From Tahibacter aquaticus (GTDB lineage: Bacteria; Pseudomonadota; Gammaproteobacteria; Xanthomonadales; Rhodanobacteraceae), in contig NZ_SNZH01000016.1 in the NCBI RefSeq assembly GCF_004363655.1, positions 1 to 64,000 on the forward strand: a stretch of 64,000 nucleotides of DNA, written 5' to 3'. Both the position numbers and the translations under genes were made by a program. The notes beneath the pieces were generated by a model. The model saw only the letters and a list, made by a program, of their open reading frames with translations, was not told the DNA's origin and made no database searches. Numbering within the stretch: the first letter of the stretch is position 1; the number at the start of each line of letters is the position of its first letter. Positions 54,610 through 63,376 of this stretch are shown in pieces.

Positions 54610-55649
54610 TGGCCGCGTCGATTCCGCTGCGCCTGGAACCGCCACAAGACCGCTACCGGCGCGGTCTTACCGACTTGCGCATCTCCGTGGTGGACCGCTG
54701 CAATTTCCGCTGCCCCTACTGCCTGCCGGAAGACCAATATCCCGAGCACCACGCGTTTCTGGACAAGCAGGCGCGCCTGTCATTCGAGGAAATAACCCGG
54801 CTTGCCCGCATTTTTGCCGGTCTGGGCGTGCACAAGATCCGCCTGACCGGCGGCGAACCGCTGCTGCGGCGCGACCTGCCTGTCCTGGTGCGGCAGCTGG
54901 CCCGCATCGAGGGCATTGCCGACATCGCGATGACCAGCAACGGCGTGCTGCTGCCGCGCTTTGCCGGGGACTTGCGTGCCGCCGGCCTGCAGCGCATCAC
55001 CCTGAGCCTGGACAGTCTCGATGCGGGCGTATTTCGCCAGCTGTCGGGCAATCGCGGCGAAGTGGCCGAGGTGCTGGCGGCGATCGCTGCGGCAGAGCGG
55101 GCCGGCTTTGGCGGGCTCAAGCTCAACTGCGTGGTGCTGCGCGGCGTCAATGAAGCTGGCGTGCTGGATCTGGTCGAGCATTTTCGCGCCACGCCGCATG
55201 TGCTGCGCTTCATCGAATACATGGACGTGGGCACGCTCAACGGCTGGCAGCGCGATCGCGTAGTGCCGTCGGCCGAGCTGCTCGAACGCATTGCGGCGCG
55301 CTGGCCTTTGTCGCCGCTGCGGCGTGCCCACAGTCACGACGTGGCCGAGCGCTATCGTTTCGACGACGGCGGTGGCGAGATCGGTTTCATCAGTTCGGTC
55401 ACGGCGCCGTTCTGCGGCGACTGCAGCCGTGCGCGGCTGTCGGCCGATGGGAAATTGTATACCTGCCTGTTTGCCGGCAGCGGTTTCGATCTGCGCAGCC
55501 TGCTGCGCGACGGCAGCAGCGACGAACGCATTTCTGCGGCCATTGCCGACTGCTGGAGCCGGCGCGACGACCGCTACAGCGAGCAGCGCGCCTTGCAGCG
55601 CGCCGGCACTGTGGAAGAACGTGTAGAAATGTTTGCTATCGGAGGTTGA
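54609..55649 (+). CDS. moaA: GTP 3',8-cyclase MoaA
   Basis: A 346-residue radical-SAM enzyme with the N-terminal cluster CNFRCPYC (about 32-39), the SAM-binding [11 protein letters not shown], and the C-terminal cluster cysteines in [21 protein letters not shown]. The C-terminus ends in Gly-Gly, as required for activity. With MoaC it turns GTP into cyclic pyranopterin monophosphate, the first step of molybdenum cofactor synthesis. It overlaps neighbours on both sides. Confidence 0.97.
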   Translation: MAASIPLRLEPPQDRYRRGLTDLRISVVDRCNFRCPYCLPEDQYPEHHAFLDKQARLSFEEITRLARIFAGLGVHKIRLTGGEPLLRRDLPVLVRQLARIEGIADIAMTSNGVLLPRFAGDLRAAGLQRITLSLDSLDAGVFRQLSGNRGEVAEVLAAIAAAERAGFGGLKLNCVVLRGVNEAGVLDLVEHFRATPHVLRFIEYMDVGTLNGWQRDRVVPSAELLERIAARWPLSPLRRAHSHDVAERYRFDDGGGEIGFISSVTAPFCGDCSRARLSADGKLYTCLFAGSGFDLRSLLRDGSSDERISAAIADCWSRRDDRYSEQRALQRAGTVEERVEMFAIGG

Positions 55650-56146
55650 TGCGTTTGGACAGCACGCTTACTCATCTGGATGCGCAGGGCCATCCGCGCA
55701 TGGTCGACGTGGCGGCGAAGACGCCCAGCCTGCGCCGTGCGGTAGCCCAGGCGCTGGTGCGCTTCCCTGCCGACGTTGCGGCGGAACTGCAGCGCACCGG
55801 CTTGCGCGGCAAGAAGGGCGCCATCGTCGATACCGCAATCGTCGCCGGCACCATGGCTGCCAAGCGCACGCACGAACTGATTCCGTTTTGCCATCCGCTG
55901 GCGCTGGAACGCTGCGAATTCGCCGTCGAATTCGTCTCGCCGACCGAATTGCGCATTCGCTGCGAAGTAGCCATTACGCACAAGACCGGTGTGGAAATGG
56001 AAGCACTGACCGGCGCCAGTGTCGCGGCGCTGACCGTCTACGACATGTGCAAGGCGCTGAGCCACGACATCGTCATCGCCGAGATTGCACTGCTGGAAAA
56101 ATCCGGCGGCAAGCGCGACGTCATCGCGGCAGGCGCGGCGCCATGA
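55649..56146 (+). CDS. moaC: Cyclic pyranopterin monophosphate synthase MoaC
   Basis: A 165-residue enzyme with the family blocks [27 protein letters not shown] and the catalytic Lys region [18 protein letters not shown]. It finishes ring formation of cyclic pyranopterin monophosphate. The ATG at 55649 overlaps the moaA stop (a TTG one codon earlier is possible) and follows GGAGG. The stop overlaps moaD by 4 bp. Confidence 0.97.
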   Translation: MRLDSTLTHLDAQGHPRMVDVAAKTPSLRRAVAQALVRFPADVAAELQRTGLRGKKGAIVDTAIVAGTMAAKRTHELIPFCHPLALERCEFAVEFVSPTELRIRCEVAITHKTGVEMEALTGASVAALTVYDMCKALSHDIVIAEIALLEKSGGKRDVIAAGAAP

Positions 56147-56382
56147 ACTATCGCCTGCTGTATTTCGCCTCGCTGCGCGACCGTACCGGCTGCGCCAGCG
56201 AAAGCCTGGCCACGGATGCGGCCGACCCGCGCGCGCTGTATGCGGAAATCGCCCGGCGCCACGGCCTTGGTCTGGCCATGGAGCGTCTGCGCGTGGCGGT
56301 GAACGGCGAGTTTGCGCAGTGGGATACGCCGCTGCAGGACAACGACGAAGTCGTGTTCCTGCCACCGGTGTCGGGCGGATGA
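56143..56382 (+). CDS. moaD: Molybdopterin synthase sulfur carrier subunit MoaD
   Basis: A 79-residue ubiquitin-fold protein starting [16 protein letters not shown] and ending in the Gly-Gly that receives the thiocarboxylate sulfur (PPVSGG). It overlaps moaC and moaE by 4 bp each. It is much shorter than the open frame that contains it; the ATG in the moaC overlap is the only sensible start. Confidence 0.95.
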   Translation: MNYRLLYFASLRDRTGCASESLATDAADPRALYAEIARRHGLGLAMERLRVAVNGEFAQWDTPLQDNDEVVFLPPVSGG

Positions 56383-56813
56383 GCGCATTCTGTCTGGCCG
56401 ACTGCCCCATCGATGTCGCCCGCCTCGGCCGCGAGCTGGCCAGCCGCAGCGCCGGTGCCTGCGTCAGCTTCGAAGGCTGGGTGCGCGACCGCAACGCGGG
56501 CAAGGCTGTGCTGCGCCTGGCCTACCAGGCCTATCCAGCCCTGGCGCTGGCCGAAGGTGAGCGCATCCTGGTCCATGCGCGCGAACGCTTTGCCATCGAA
56601 CATGCGTTGTGCGTGCATCGCGTCGGTGAGCTGGAGATCGGCGATCTGGCGGTGTGGGTCGGTGTCAGCGCGGCGCATCGCGATGCGGCGTTTGCCGCCT
56701 GTCGACATGTGATCGACGAGATCAAGGCGCACGTACCGATCTGGAAAAACGAGTTTTACCGTGACGGCGCTTCGGGCTGGCTGCATCCGGACGGCAGCCC
56801 GGTATCGGCCTGA
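56379..56813 (+). CDS. moaE: Molybdopterin synthase catalytic subunit MoaE
   Basis: A 144-residue protein with the conserved FEGWVRDRNAGKAV loop, the HRVGELEIGDLAVWV strand and the catalytic-Lys region IKAHVPIWKNEFYRDG. With MoaD it inserts the dithiolene sulfurs to make molybdopterin. Last gene of the kdkA-MBL-moaACDE operon; moaB/mogA and moeA are not in the window, so insertion genes lie elsewhere. Confidence 0.96.
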   Translation: MSAFCLADCPIDVARLGRELASRSAGACVSFEGWVRDRNAGKAVLRLAYQAYPALALAEGERILVHARERFAIEHALCVHRVGELEIGDLAVWVGVSAAHRDAAFAACRHVIDEIKAHVPIWKNEFYRDGASGWLHPDGSPVSA

Positions 56814-56815
56814 GC

Positions 56816-56845
56816 TTGTTTGCGACGGGACTTTCCCTGTATTCT
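56816..56845 (+). promoter_or_regulatory. Candidate promoter of tRNA-Ser(GGA)
   Basis: TTGTTT (56816-56821), 18-bp spacer, TATTCT (56840-56845), followed by a G+C-rich stretch, 47 bp before the tRNA. Confidence 0.45.
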
Positions 56846-56891
56846 CCGCGCCCCGCGTCAGGGCTCATGGATGGGCACTCCTGTGCGGGCT

Positions 56892-56984
56892 GGAGAGATG
56901 TCCGAGTGGTTGAAGGAGCACGCCTGGAAAGTGTGTATACGGCTTATCCCCGTATCGAGGGTTCGAATCCCTCTCTCTCCGCCA
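56892..56984 (+). tRNA. tRNA-Ser (anticodon GGA)
   Basis: A 93-nt class II tRNA with acceptor GGAGAGA/TCTCTCC, anticodon loop CTGGAAA (GGA), long variable arm, T loop TTCGAAT and encoded CCA. It reads UCC/UCU. Third serine isoacceptor in the window. Confidence 0.97.
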
Positions 56985-57042
56985 GTTTTACCCAACGCAA
57001 GTTGCCAGCGCGCGGTGCACAGGCCCGCCGCTTCCGTTTTAT

Positions 57043-57152
57043 GGCGACTCCGTCGGTCCTCTCGCGACGATAGCTTGCGAATTCCGCCAGGCCCGGAAGG
57101 GAGCAACGGTAGTGAGTGATTCGGGTGCCGGGATGTGGCTGGCGGAGTTGCC
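57043..57152 (+). ncRNA. ffs: 4.5S RNA of the signal recognition particle
   Basis: About 110 nt that fold into one long hairpin (GGCGACTCCG pairing with CGGAGTTGCC). The conserved apical domain that binds Ffh is present: CAGGCCCGGAAGGGAGCAAC with the GGAA tetraloop, and GTGCCGGGATG on the other side. It targets ribosomes making membrane proteins to FtsY and SecYEG. It lies between tRNA-Ser(GGA) and dnaX. The exact ends are inferred from the pairing. Confidence 0.92.
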
Positions 57153-57513
57153 ACCTAAGTGAGTGTGGGGCATGCGTCTAGCGTGTGGCTCTTGTAGTCG
57201 CCTGCTTGCCTCCACAACCCCGCCAAACGCTTGCGGTGCAAGCGTTTGGCCACCCCCTTGACTCAAGGGGGCTCCAGAAGCAGATGGCGAACAGCCGCGG
57301 CGTTCGAAGATCCCGCAAGACCTGCGTTGGACTAGGCCGCAGGCGCACCTCCGGTATCGTGGCATTTGCGCTGCGAAATGCTCATGCCTATGCCGGCCGG
57401 TGGAATTTCCATTGACACACCTGCGCAATGCCGCTGCGCCGCATCGCCGCCGGTCTGAATGCCAGCCGCAAGACACCCATGGCACAATCGCGGCTTGGCT
57501 GGAAGGAAACCGC
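57153..57513. other. Intergenic region between ffs and dnaX
   Basis: About 360 bp with no supportable gene. It contains the double inverted repeat described separately (57222-57271). Just before dnaX is the ribosome-binding site GGAAGGAAA. No confident promoter was defined, although dnaX must start from somewhere in this region. Confidence 0.45.
57222..57271. repeat. Two adjacent strong inverted repeats (REP-like)
   Basis: First a perfect 13-bp stem (GCCAAACGCTTGC/GCAAGCGTTTGGC, loop GGT, 57222-57250), then after 2 nt a 9-bp stem (CCCCCTTGA/TCAAGGGGG, 1-nt loop, 57253-57271). Neither has a U-tract. The pair looks like a repetitive extragenic palindrome unit or a processing signal. Confidence 0.6.
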
Positions 57514-59388
57514 ATGTCGTATCAAGTCCTCGCGCGCAAGTGGCGGCCCAAGCGTTTCAGTGAACTGGTGGGGCAGGAGCACGTGGTGCGCGCGCTGTCC
57601 AATGGGCTGGACGGCGGTCGCCTGCATCATGCGTTTCTGTTTACCGGTACGCGCGGCGTGGGCAAGACCACGATTGCGCGCATCTTCGCCAAGTCGCTCA
57701 ATTGCGAGCGTGGCCAGTCCTCGCAGCCCTGCGGCGAATGCCGCGCGTGTCTGGATATCGACGCGGGCCGCTTCGTCGATCTGCTCGAGATCGATGCAGC
57801 CAGCCATACCGGCGTGGACGATGTGCGCGAGATGATCGAAAGCGCACAGTATTCGCCGGCGCGCGGACGGCAGAAAGTGTTTCTCATCGACGAAGTGCAC
57901 ATGCTGTCCAAGAATGCCTTCAACGCGCTGTTGAAGACGCTGGAAGAGCCGCCGGCACACGTCAAGTTCCTGCTTGCCACGACCGACCCGCAGAAGCTGC
58001 CGGTGACGGTGCTGTCGCGTTGCCTCAAGTTCAATCTGAAGCGCCTGCTGCCGGAACAGATCGGCGGTCAGATGCGGCATATCCTGGACGCCGAGCAGAT
58101 CGGCTTCGATGCCGACGCGATCGGCCTGCTGGCCAAGGGCGCCGACGGCTCCCTGCGCGACGGACTGTCGCTGCTGGACCAGTCCATCGCCTACGGCGGC
58201 GGCGCCGTGCGTACGGACGATGTACGGGCGATGCTCGGCACGATCGAGCGTGCCCAGGTCGGCCGCCTGCTGAGCGCGATCGTCGCCGACGACGGCAATG
58301 CACTTTTTGCCGAAGTGAACAAATTGGCAGAATTTGCGCCTGATTTCGCTCTGGTGCTGGACGACCTCGCTGCTTTGCTGCATCGCATCCAGCTACGCCA
58401 GCTGGTACCCGACTATGCGGGCGAAAATGCCGGCGATGCGCAGTCTGTGGCGCAGTTCGCGCAATCGCTTGGCGCCGACGAAGTGCAGTTGTACTACCAG
58501 CTGTGCATCAGCGGCCGGCGTGATCTGGCGCTGGCGCCGACACCCCGCGCCGGTTTCGAGATGGCACTGCTGCGCTTGCTGGCGTTTGCGCCGGGCGATG
58601 CGGGCGGTGCTGCGGATACGGGTTCGCGGGCGGGCGGCGGCGTTGCTGCCGCGGCGGCTGCGGCGCAGCGGCTGCAGTCTGCCGTGCCGCCCGTCGCCGT
58701 GGACACCGCGCCTCCGCCGCGGTTCGCGACGGAGGCCGCGCCGCGCGCGCCGGTGCTGCGCGAGCAGGCCGGAACCTCTGCCACTGAAGCCGCAAAGCCT
58801 ATTGCACCGCCGGCCTTGGCCGCCGCGCCACGGCCGGCGGCCGAAATGCCCCGCGCCACGCTCCCCGCGACGCCTGCGCCGGCGATCGAGCCGGCGGTAG
58901 TTGCCGTACGAGCCGAGCCGGTTGCCGCCCCTGTTCCCGTCGCCGCTGCTGTTCCGGTAACGGCTGCCGCAGCGGCCGCCAGCGTCGAGCTGGAACTGCG
59001 CGACTGGCCGCGCCTGATCGAGCTGGCTGACCTGCGCGGGCCGGTAGGCCAGCTGGCCCGGCATGCTGCTTTGATGGCGGTCGAAGGCAATACCTTGCGC
59101 CTGGCCTTGAAAGCCGAGCATGAGCACCTGAATTCAGTACTGATGGTCACGCATCTGCAGGAAAAACTGGCCCAGGCAACCGGGCGGCCTCTGCGTTGCG
59201 TCTTCGAGACGGCCGAGGCCGGCGTCGAGACGCCGGCCGAGCAGATTGCGCGTACGCGCAATGCGCGCCAGCTGCAGGCAGAGCAGGACATCGAGCAAGA
59301 TCCCTTCGTGCAGGCTGCAGTGCAGGAACTGGGCGCGCGTATCGTGCCCAATTCGGTACGCCTGCCCGAGTCCGGCGCGCCCGGTTGA
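57514..59388 (+). CDS. dnaX: DNA polymerase III subunits tau/gamma
   Basis: A 624-residue clamp-loader protein starting MSYQVLARKWRPKRFSELVG after GGAAGGAAA; the open frame further upstream is ignored. Walker A GTRGVGKTT, the four-Cys zinc site (CERGQSSQPCGECRAC) and the DEVHML Walker B are intact, and the lid/arginine motif LSRCLKFNLK follows. An Ala/Pro-rich linker (about 380-490) leads to the tau C-terminal domains that bind DnaB and polymerase alpha. I saw no A-run slippery site of the E. coli kind, so a gamma form made by frameshifting is not evident. dnaX-ybaB-recR is a conserved order. Confidence 0.97.
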   Translation: MSYQVLARKWRPKRFSELVGQEHVVRALSNGLDGGRLHHAFLFTGTRGVGKTTIARIFAKSLNCERGQSSQPCGECRACLDIDAGRFVDLLEIDAASHTGVDDVREMIESAQYSPARGRQKVFLIDEVHMLSKNAFNALLKTLEEPPAHVKFLLATTDPQKLPVTVLSRCLKFNLKRLLPEQIGGQMRHILDAEQIGFDADAIGLLAKGADGSLRDGLSLLDQSIAYGGGAVRTDDVRAMLGTIERAQVGRLLSAIVADDGNALFAEVNKLAEFAPDFALVLDDLAALLHRIQLRQLVPDYAGENAGDAQSVAQFAQSLGADEVQLYYQLCISGRRDLALAPTPRAGFEMALLRLLAFAPGDAGGAADTGSRAGGGVAAAAAAAQRLQSAVPPVAVDTAPPPRFATEAAPRAPVLREQAGTSATEAAKPIAPPALAAAPRPAAEMPRATLPATPAPAIEPAVVAVRAEPVAAPVPVAAAVPVTAAAAAASVELELRDWPRLIELADLRGPVGQLARHAALMAVEGNTLRLALKAEHEHLNSVLMVTHLQEKLAQATGRPLRCVFETAEAGVETPAEQIARTRNARQLQAEQDIEQDPFVQAAVQELGARIVPNSVRLPESGAPG

Positions 59389-59432
59389 ATCGGTGCGTGC
59401 CTCAAGGCATTCGAAAACCAGTGGAGTAGAGC

Positions 59433-59756
59433 GTGCGCGGTCCAATCGCAAACATGATGCAACAAGCGCAAAAGATGCAGGAAAACCTGAAGAAGGCGCA
59501 GGACGAGATCGCCCAGCTGGAAGTCACCGGCAGTGCCGGGGGCGGCCTGGTCAGCGTGCGCATGAACGGCCGCCACGAAGTGCGCGGTGTCAGCATCGAT
59601 CGCAAGCTGATGGCTGACGATCCGGAAATGGCCGAAGACCTGGTCGCCGCAGCCTTCAACGACGCGGCCAACAAGCTGGCCAGCGAAACCCAGGCGCGCA
59701 TGGCGGGCGTGACCAGCGGCATGAATCTGCCGCCGGGTTTCTCGCTGCCGTTCTGA
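59433..59756 (+). CDS. YbaB/EbfC family nucleoid-associated protein
   Basis: A 107-residue DNA-binding protein; GTG start giving [20 protein letters not shown], as usual for the family (a later ATG at 59454 is possible). The dimer forms a tweezer-like fold; typical blocks are [21 protein letters not shown] strands, [11 protein letters not shown] and a C-terminal GMNLPPGF. It binds DNA with little sequence preference and sits between dnaX and recR in most proteobacteria. One base separates its stop from recR. Confidence 0.94.
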   Translation: MRGPIANMMQQAQKMQENLKKAQDEIAQLEVTGSAGGGLVSVRMNGRHEVRGVSIDRKLMADDPEMAEDLVAAAFNDAANKLASETQARMAGVTSGMNLPPGFSLPF

Positions 59757-59757
59757 T

Positions 59758-60357
59758 ATGAGCGGTTCGGTTCTGCTGGCCGAGTTGATCGATGCCCTGC
59801 GCTGTCTGCCTGGCGTCGGTGCCAAGAGCGCCCAGCGCATGGCTTTCCATGTGCTGGAGCGCGATCGTCCGGGGGCGCTGCGCCTGGCCGACCGCCTTGC
59901 GGCGGCAGTGGAGCGCATCGGCAATTGCCGGCGTTGCCGCAGTTTCAGCGAAAATGAATTGTGCAGTTTTTGCGCCAACCCGCTGCGCGACAAGAGCGTG
60001 CTGTGCGTCGTGGAAAGCCCGGTCGACCAGAGTGCGGTGGAAACCGCGACAGGTTTCCGCGGACTGTATTTCGTGTTGCTGGGACGCCTGAGCCCGCTCG
60101 ATGGCATGGGGCCGCGAGAGCTGGGGCTGGATCTGCTGGCCGAGCGCCTGCGCGGCGGCGAAGTGGCCGAGCTGATCGTCGCGACCAATCCCACGGTCGA
60201 GGGTGAGGCTACGGCACATCTGCTTTCCCAGCTCGCGCGCGATGCCGGCGTACGCGCCACCCGGCTGGCGCATGGCGTGCCGCTGGGCGGCGAACTGGAA
60301 TTCATCGACCGCGGCACGTTGGCGCATGCCTTCGGTAGCCGCCAGACACTGACCTGA
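59758..60357 (+). CDS. recR: Recombination protein RecR
   Basis: A 199-residue protein with helix-hairpin-helix ([18 protein letters not shown]), a four-Cys zinc finger ([16 protein letters not shown]), a Toprim domain ([20 protein letters not shown]) and C-terminal Walker-B-like segment. It forms the RecFOR clamp that loads RecA at gaps. It begins one base after ybaB, so both are in the dnaX operon. Confidence 0.97.
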   Translation: MSGSVLLAELIDALRCLPGVGAKSAQRMAFHVLERDRPGALRLADRLAAAVERIGNCRRCRSFSENELCSFCANPLRDKSVLCVVESPVDQSAVETATGFRGLYFVLLGRLSPLDGMGPRELGLDLLAERLRGGEVAELIVATNPTVEGEATAHLLSQLARDAGVRATRLAHGVPLGGELEFIDRGTLAHAFGSRQTLT

Positions 60358-60368
60358 GGGAACGGCTA

Positions 60369-60713
60369 ATGAGCGATACGATCTTCAGCAAGATCATCCG
60401 GCGCGAAATCCCGGCCGATATCGTCTACGAAGACGAGCACTTGATCGCCTTCAAGGACATCAGCCCGCAGGCGCCAGTACACGTGCTGTTCGTACCCAAG
60501 ACGCCGATCGCCACCCTGAACGAGCTGACCGCCGATCACGCCGCCTTGCTCGGCCAGCTGTTTCTTGCCGCAGCGGCCTATGCCAAGCGCGAGGGTTTCG
60601 CCGACGACGGCTACCGCTGCGTAATCAACTGCAACAGCCACGGCGGTCAGACCGTGTTCCAGCTGCACCTGCACCTGCTGGCCGGCGCACCGCTGCGCGG
60701 CGGCTTTGCCTGA
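60369..60713 (+). CDS. Histidine triad (HIT) family hydrolase, HinT-like
   Basis: A 114-residue protein with HinT N-terminus SDTIFSKIIRREIPADIVYED, the HVLFVPKTPI strand and the triad QLHLHLLAG near the C-terminus. HinT enzymes hydrolyse nucleoside 5'-phosphoramidates such as AMP-lysine adducts. It follows recR by 11 bp, with a GAGGGAACGG ribosome-binding site, and ends the rightward operon before a convergent hairpin. Confidence 0.94.
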   Translation: MSDTIFSKIIRREIPADIVYEDEHLIAFKDISPQAPVHVLFVPKTPIATLNELTADHAALLGQLFLAAAAYAKREGFADDGYRCVINCNSHGGQTVFQLHLHLLAGAPLRGGFA

Positions 60714-60720
60714 ACCCGAC

Positions 60721-60762
60721 GCGCGGCGACGGTCAGGCCAAGCCTGCCTGCCGTCGCTGCGC
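60721..60762. terminator. Convergent stem-loop between HIT and slp genes
   Basis: GCGCGGCGACGG and CCGTCGCTGCGC pair in 11 of 12 positions around an inner CAGGC/GCCTG hairpin. It lies between convergent genes; a weak T-rich stretch (CTCTGTTGTG) follows on the plus strand. Likely a shared terminator. Confidence 0.5.
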
Positions 60763-60773
60763 CTCTGTTGTGT

Positions 60774-61328
60774 TCAGCGCCTGTGTCCGCTACCACCATG
60801 ATGGTGGTGAATGAAGATCGGCGGGCGATTCCAGAACGGATCCCAGCCCCACCCCCAGCCGTAACCGTAGCCATAGCCGCATAACCACGGGTCAGCGCCC
60901 GGTGCGTAGGCCAGCGGCTCGCGCCAGAGGTAGATCACGTCGGCATCGACGCGCGGGTAGCGGTAGTCGTACTCGCCTACCTTGCGCAGTTCGCTGCCGT
61001 TGATCGTGCCGGTGACGGTGATTTCTCGGCCACGTTCGAACACGGCCGGATCGTAGAAACCGTTGCGGCAGGCGAGGAAGCGGCCGGCGCTCTCGTCGCG
61101 TCGCAATGGCCGTGCCCGGCTGTCCAGTGGACGGGCCAGCACTTCGAAACAGGAACGTTCGGCGGTGTTGTCGACGCGGATGATCTCGCCACCCCAGCGC
61201 ACGCGCTGGGAAGACGGTGTGTCGCCGGCGGGAACTGACGCGGAGTAGTCGCCTTGCAGCGGTTTGGGCGCCGTAGCGCAACCCGTCGCAAGCACTACGG
61301 GAACGAGAAGGGAAAGAAGTAGTCGCAT
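60774..61328 (-). CDS. Slp family outer-membrane lipoprotein
   Basis: A 184-residue lipoprotein (ATG at 61328; lipobox VLATGC). The Slp domain fills about 35-150, with VRWGGEIIRVDN, FEVLARPLDSRARP and the FLACRNGFYDPAVFERGREITVTG strand region. Slp proteins are starvation- or stress-induced envelope lipoproteins of unknown biochemistry. The C-terminal 35 residues are odd: alternating Gly with Tyr and Trp, then FIHHHHGGSGHRR, which may bind metal or be surface exposed. Confidence 0.88.
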   Translation of the reverse strand: MRLLLSLLVPVVLATGCATAPKPLQGDYSASVPAGDTPSSQRVRWGGEIIRVDNTAERSCFEVLARPLDSRARPLRRDESAGRFLACRNGFYDPAVFERGREITVTGTINGSELRKVGEYDYRYPRVDADVIYLWREPLAYAPGADPWLCGYGYGYGWGWGWDPFWNRPPIFIHHHHGGSGHRR

Positions 61329-61411
61329 GGCAGACTCCTGGTGACGCGCAAGACTGCGACGATGTAGCTGGGGCCGGCGTTGCAGGCTACCAGACCCCGG
61401 CCCCGTCCGAT

Positions 61412-63376
61412 TCAGCTGTGGTTGCCCGCGGGTTTGAAGCGACGCACTGCGCGGGAAAATTCGCGACTGCCGGCCGCATCCGGTTCGGGCAGGGCGTAGC
61501 GCAGACGTACATAGTCGGCAAACAAGCCCTCCAATTCGGCCGCCGCCTGCGGCAAATGCTGGCAGACACGCCGCAGATAGCTGATCGGTCCTTCCTGTGC
61601 GGCGCGCGCCACACCGGCGGCGGCGAGGCGCCGGCACAAGTGGTGGTAAGCCTGGTCCAGCGTGTCCGACTGCTGTCGCTCGCGTCGCAGCGCCCAGTAC
61701 AAGCCCAGCAGCATGAGGATGCTGCTGGCAATGCCGAAGGCCAGTGCAAGCTGGTTCCAGTTGGCGCGTTCGACGCCGAAATTGCGCAGCAGGCCCTGCT
61801 GGCGCAGGGTATCGAATTGCACAATGACCTCGTTCCACATTTGGTTGGCGAGATCCCAGCGATTGCGCAGGTCGAGCAGCCATTGGGCGCGGTACCAGCG
61901 CGTTTCGCCGCTGTTGGCAGCACGGCTGCCCAGGGCGACGCGCTCGGGCCGTACCGCGGCAGTGGGATCTATGCGTTGCCAGCGTCCGTCGAGCCAGACC
62001 TCGTTCCAGGCATGCGCATCGGACTGGCGAATCAGCAGGTAACTACCGTCCGCGTTCCAGTAACCACCCTGATAGCCGACGACGACGCGCGCCGGCACGC
62101 CAGCTGCGCGCATCAGGTTGGCGAAGGATGAGGAAAAATGCTCGCAGTAGCCGGCGCGGGTTTCGAACAGAAAATCGTCCATGCCGTCGCGTCCCAGTAC
62201 CGGGGGCGTCAGCGTATAGCTGAACTCGTCGTGGTACAGCTTCAAGGCCGCCTGGACGATGCGCTGTGCATCGCCGCCATACTGCTGCCGCCACTGTGCG
62301 CCCAGTTCCTGCAGGCGCGGGTTGAAGCCATAGGGCATGTTCAGGGCGGCCTGGCGCCGCATCGGGGTCAACCCCTCCAGACGGTATTCCAGCACCGAGC
62401 TGAGGCTGAAGCGCTGCACGGCACTGAGTGGCCGGAAACCGACCAGGGTGAGGTCGGCATTGCGCGCAAAGCGTTCCGGTGCGCGCGTAGGCACGTCGAG
62501 CGGGAACAGCCAGCGCTGCTGCGTGGGCTCCAGCGTGAGTTCGTACTCGATCGGCGCGGACAGCAATTTCAGATCGCCGTCTTCCAGCCGTGCCGAGGCC
62601 GATTCGGTGCGTGTCCAGGTGAGGCCGTCGAATCGATTCAGTACCAGTCCGCGCCAGTAGCGCTGCGCGGGCAGCGGTGGTTGGCCGCTGGCGAACTGCA
62701 CGCGGAAGGCAGGGCTGTCGTCGACCATCAGCTCGGCGAACTGGCCTGGCGCCATGGTGTCGCTGACGCCGGTGCGCGCCTCTTCGTTGCTGGGTGCGCC
62801 CCACAGCGGCTGCGCCAGGCGTGGCATGAACACGAACACCACCAGGGTCAGCGGTATCGCAGCGGTGAGGCCGAGCACGGTGGAGCGCGTGCTGTGCCAC
62901 AGGTCGGGACCGCCGCCCACGGCATCGGTCGGACGAGGCTCCAGCGCGCGCATGCAGACAAACAGTGGCACTACCGCCAGTGCTACGTGGGCGGCATTGA
63001 TCAGGTTGCGCTCGAACAGCAGCGCCGCCATCAGTACGAAGCCGGCAAACGTCAGTGCAGCGCGCGCGTCACGCACCTTTTCGCTTTCGCTGAGCTTGAG
63101 TATCAGCATGCCGATGGCCAGCACGCTGCCCGGTTCCAGCCCCAGCAGGGTGCCGTACTGGGCGATGACGGCGACCGGAAGGCCCAGGGTCAGCGGAAGG
63201 CGTATCCAGACCGGCGTCGCACCCCATTGCGGCCGGTAGCGCCGCTGCAGCCAGCGCGCGCCGACGATGGCCAGGCCGGCCGCATCCATCCACAGGGGCA
63301 GGTGGCCGAAATGCGTGGTCAATACCAGCAGCACGGCCAGGTTGAGCAGGTTGAACTGGTGCAGGTTCAGGCGCAT
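61412..63376 (-). CDS. TgpA-like transmembrane transglutaminase
   Basis: A 654-residue membrane protein. The start at 63376 overlaps the upstream stop (TGATG) and begins MRLNLHQFNLLNL; about six N-terminal membrane helices follow (to about 185). A periplasmic transglutaminase-core domain has the triad Cys411 (AGYCEHFSSSFA), His455 (DAHAWNEVW) and Asp470 (QRIDPTA). One further membrane helix (about 540-562) precedes a cytoplasmic tail. In Pseudomonas the homologue TgpA is needed for viability. The gene pairs with DUF58 and usually a MoxR AAA+ ATPase, which should lie beyond the window edge. Confidence 0.92.
   Translation of the reverse strand: MRLNLHQFNLLNLAVLLVLTTHFGHLPLWMDAAGLAIVGARWLQRRYRPQWGATPVWIRLPLTLGLPVAVIAQYGTLLGLEPGSVLAIGMLILKLSESEKVRDARAALTFAGFVLMAALLFERNLINAAHVALAVVPLFVCMRALEPRPTDAVGGGPDLWHSTRSTVLGLTAAIPLTLVVFVFMPRLAQPLWGAPSNEEARTGVSDTMAPGQFAELMVDDSPAFRVQFASGQPPLPAQRYWRGLVLNRFDGLTWTRTESASARLEDGDLKLLSAPIEYELTLEPTQQRWLFPLDVPTRAPERFARNADLTLVGFRPLSAVQRFSLSSVLEYRLEGLTPMRRQAALNMPYGFNPRLQELGAQWRQQYGGDAQRIVQAALKLYHDEFSYTLTPPVLGRDGMDDFLFETRAGYCEHFSSSFANLMRAAGVPARVVVGYQGGYWNADGSYLLIRQSDAHAWNEVWLDGRWQRIDPTAAVRPERVALGSRAANSGETRWYRAQWLLDLRNRWDLANQMWNEVIVQFDTLRQQGLLRNFGVERANWNQLALAFGIASSILMLLGLYWALRRERQQSDTLDQAYHHLCRRLAAAGVARAAQEGPISYLRRVCQHLPQAAAELEGLFADYVRLRYALPEPDAAGSREFSRAVRRFKPAGNHS

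Noticed and set aside
57514..59388. Programmed frameshift in dnaX for a gamma form
   Set aside because: No A-run slippery heptamer or following hairpin was seen in the relevant part.
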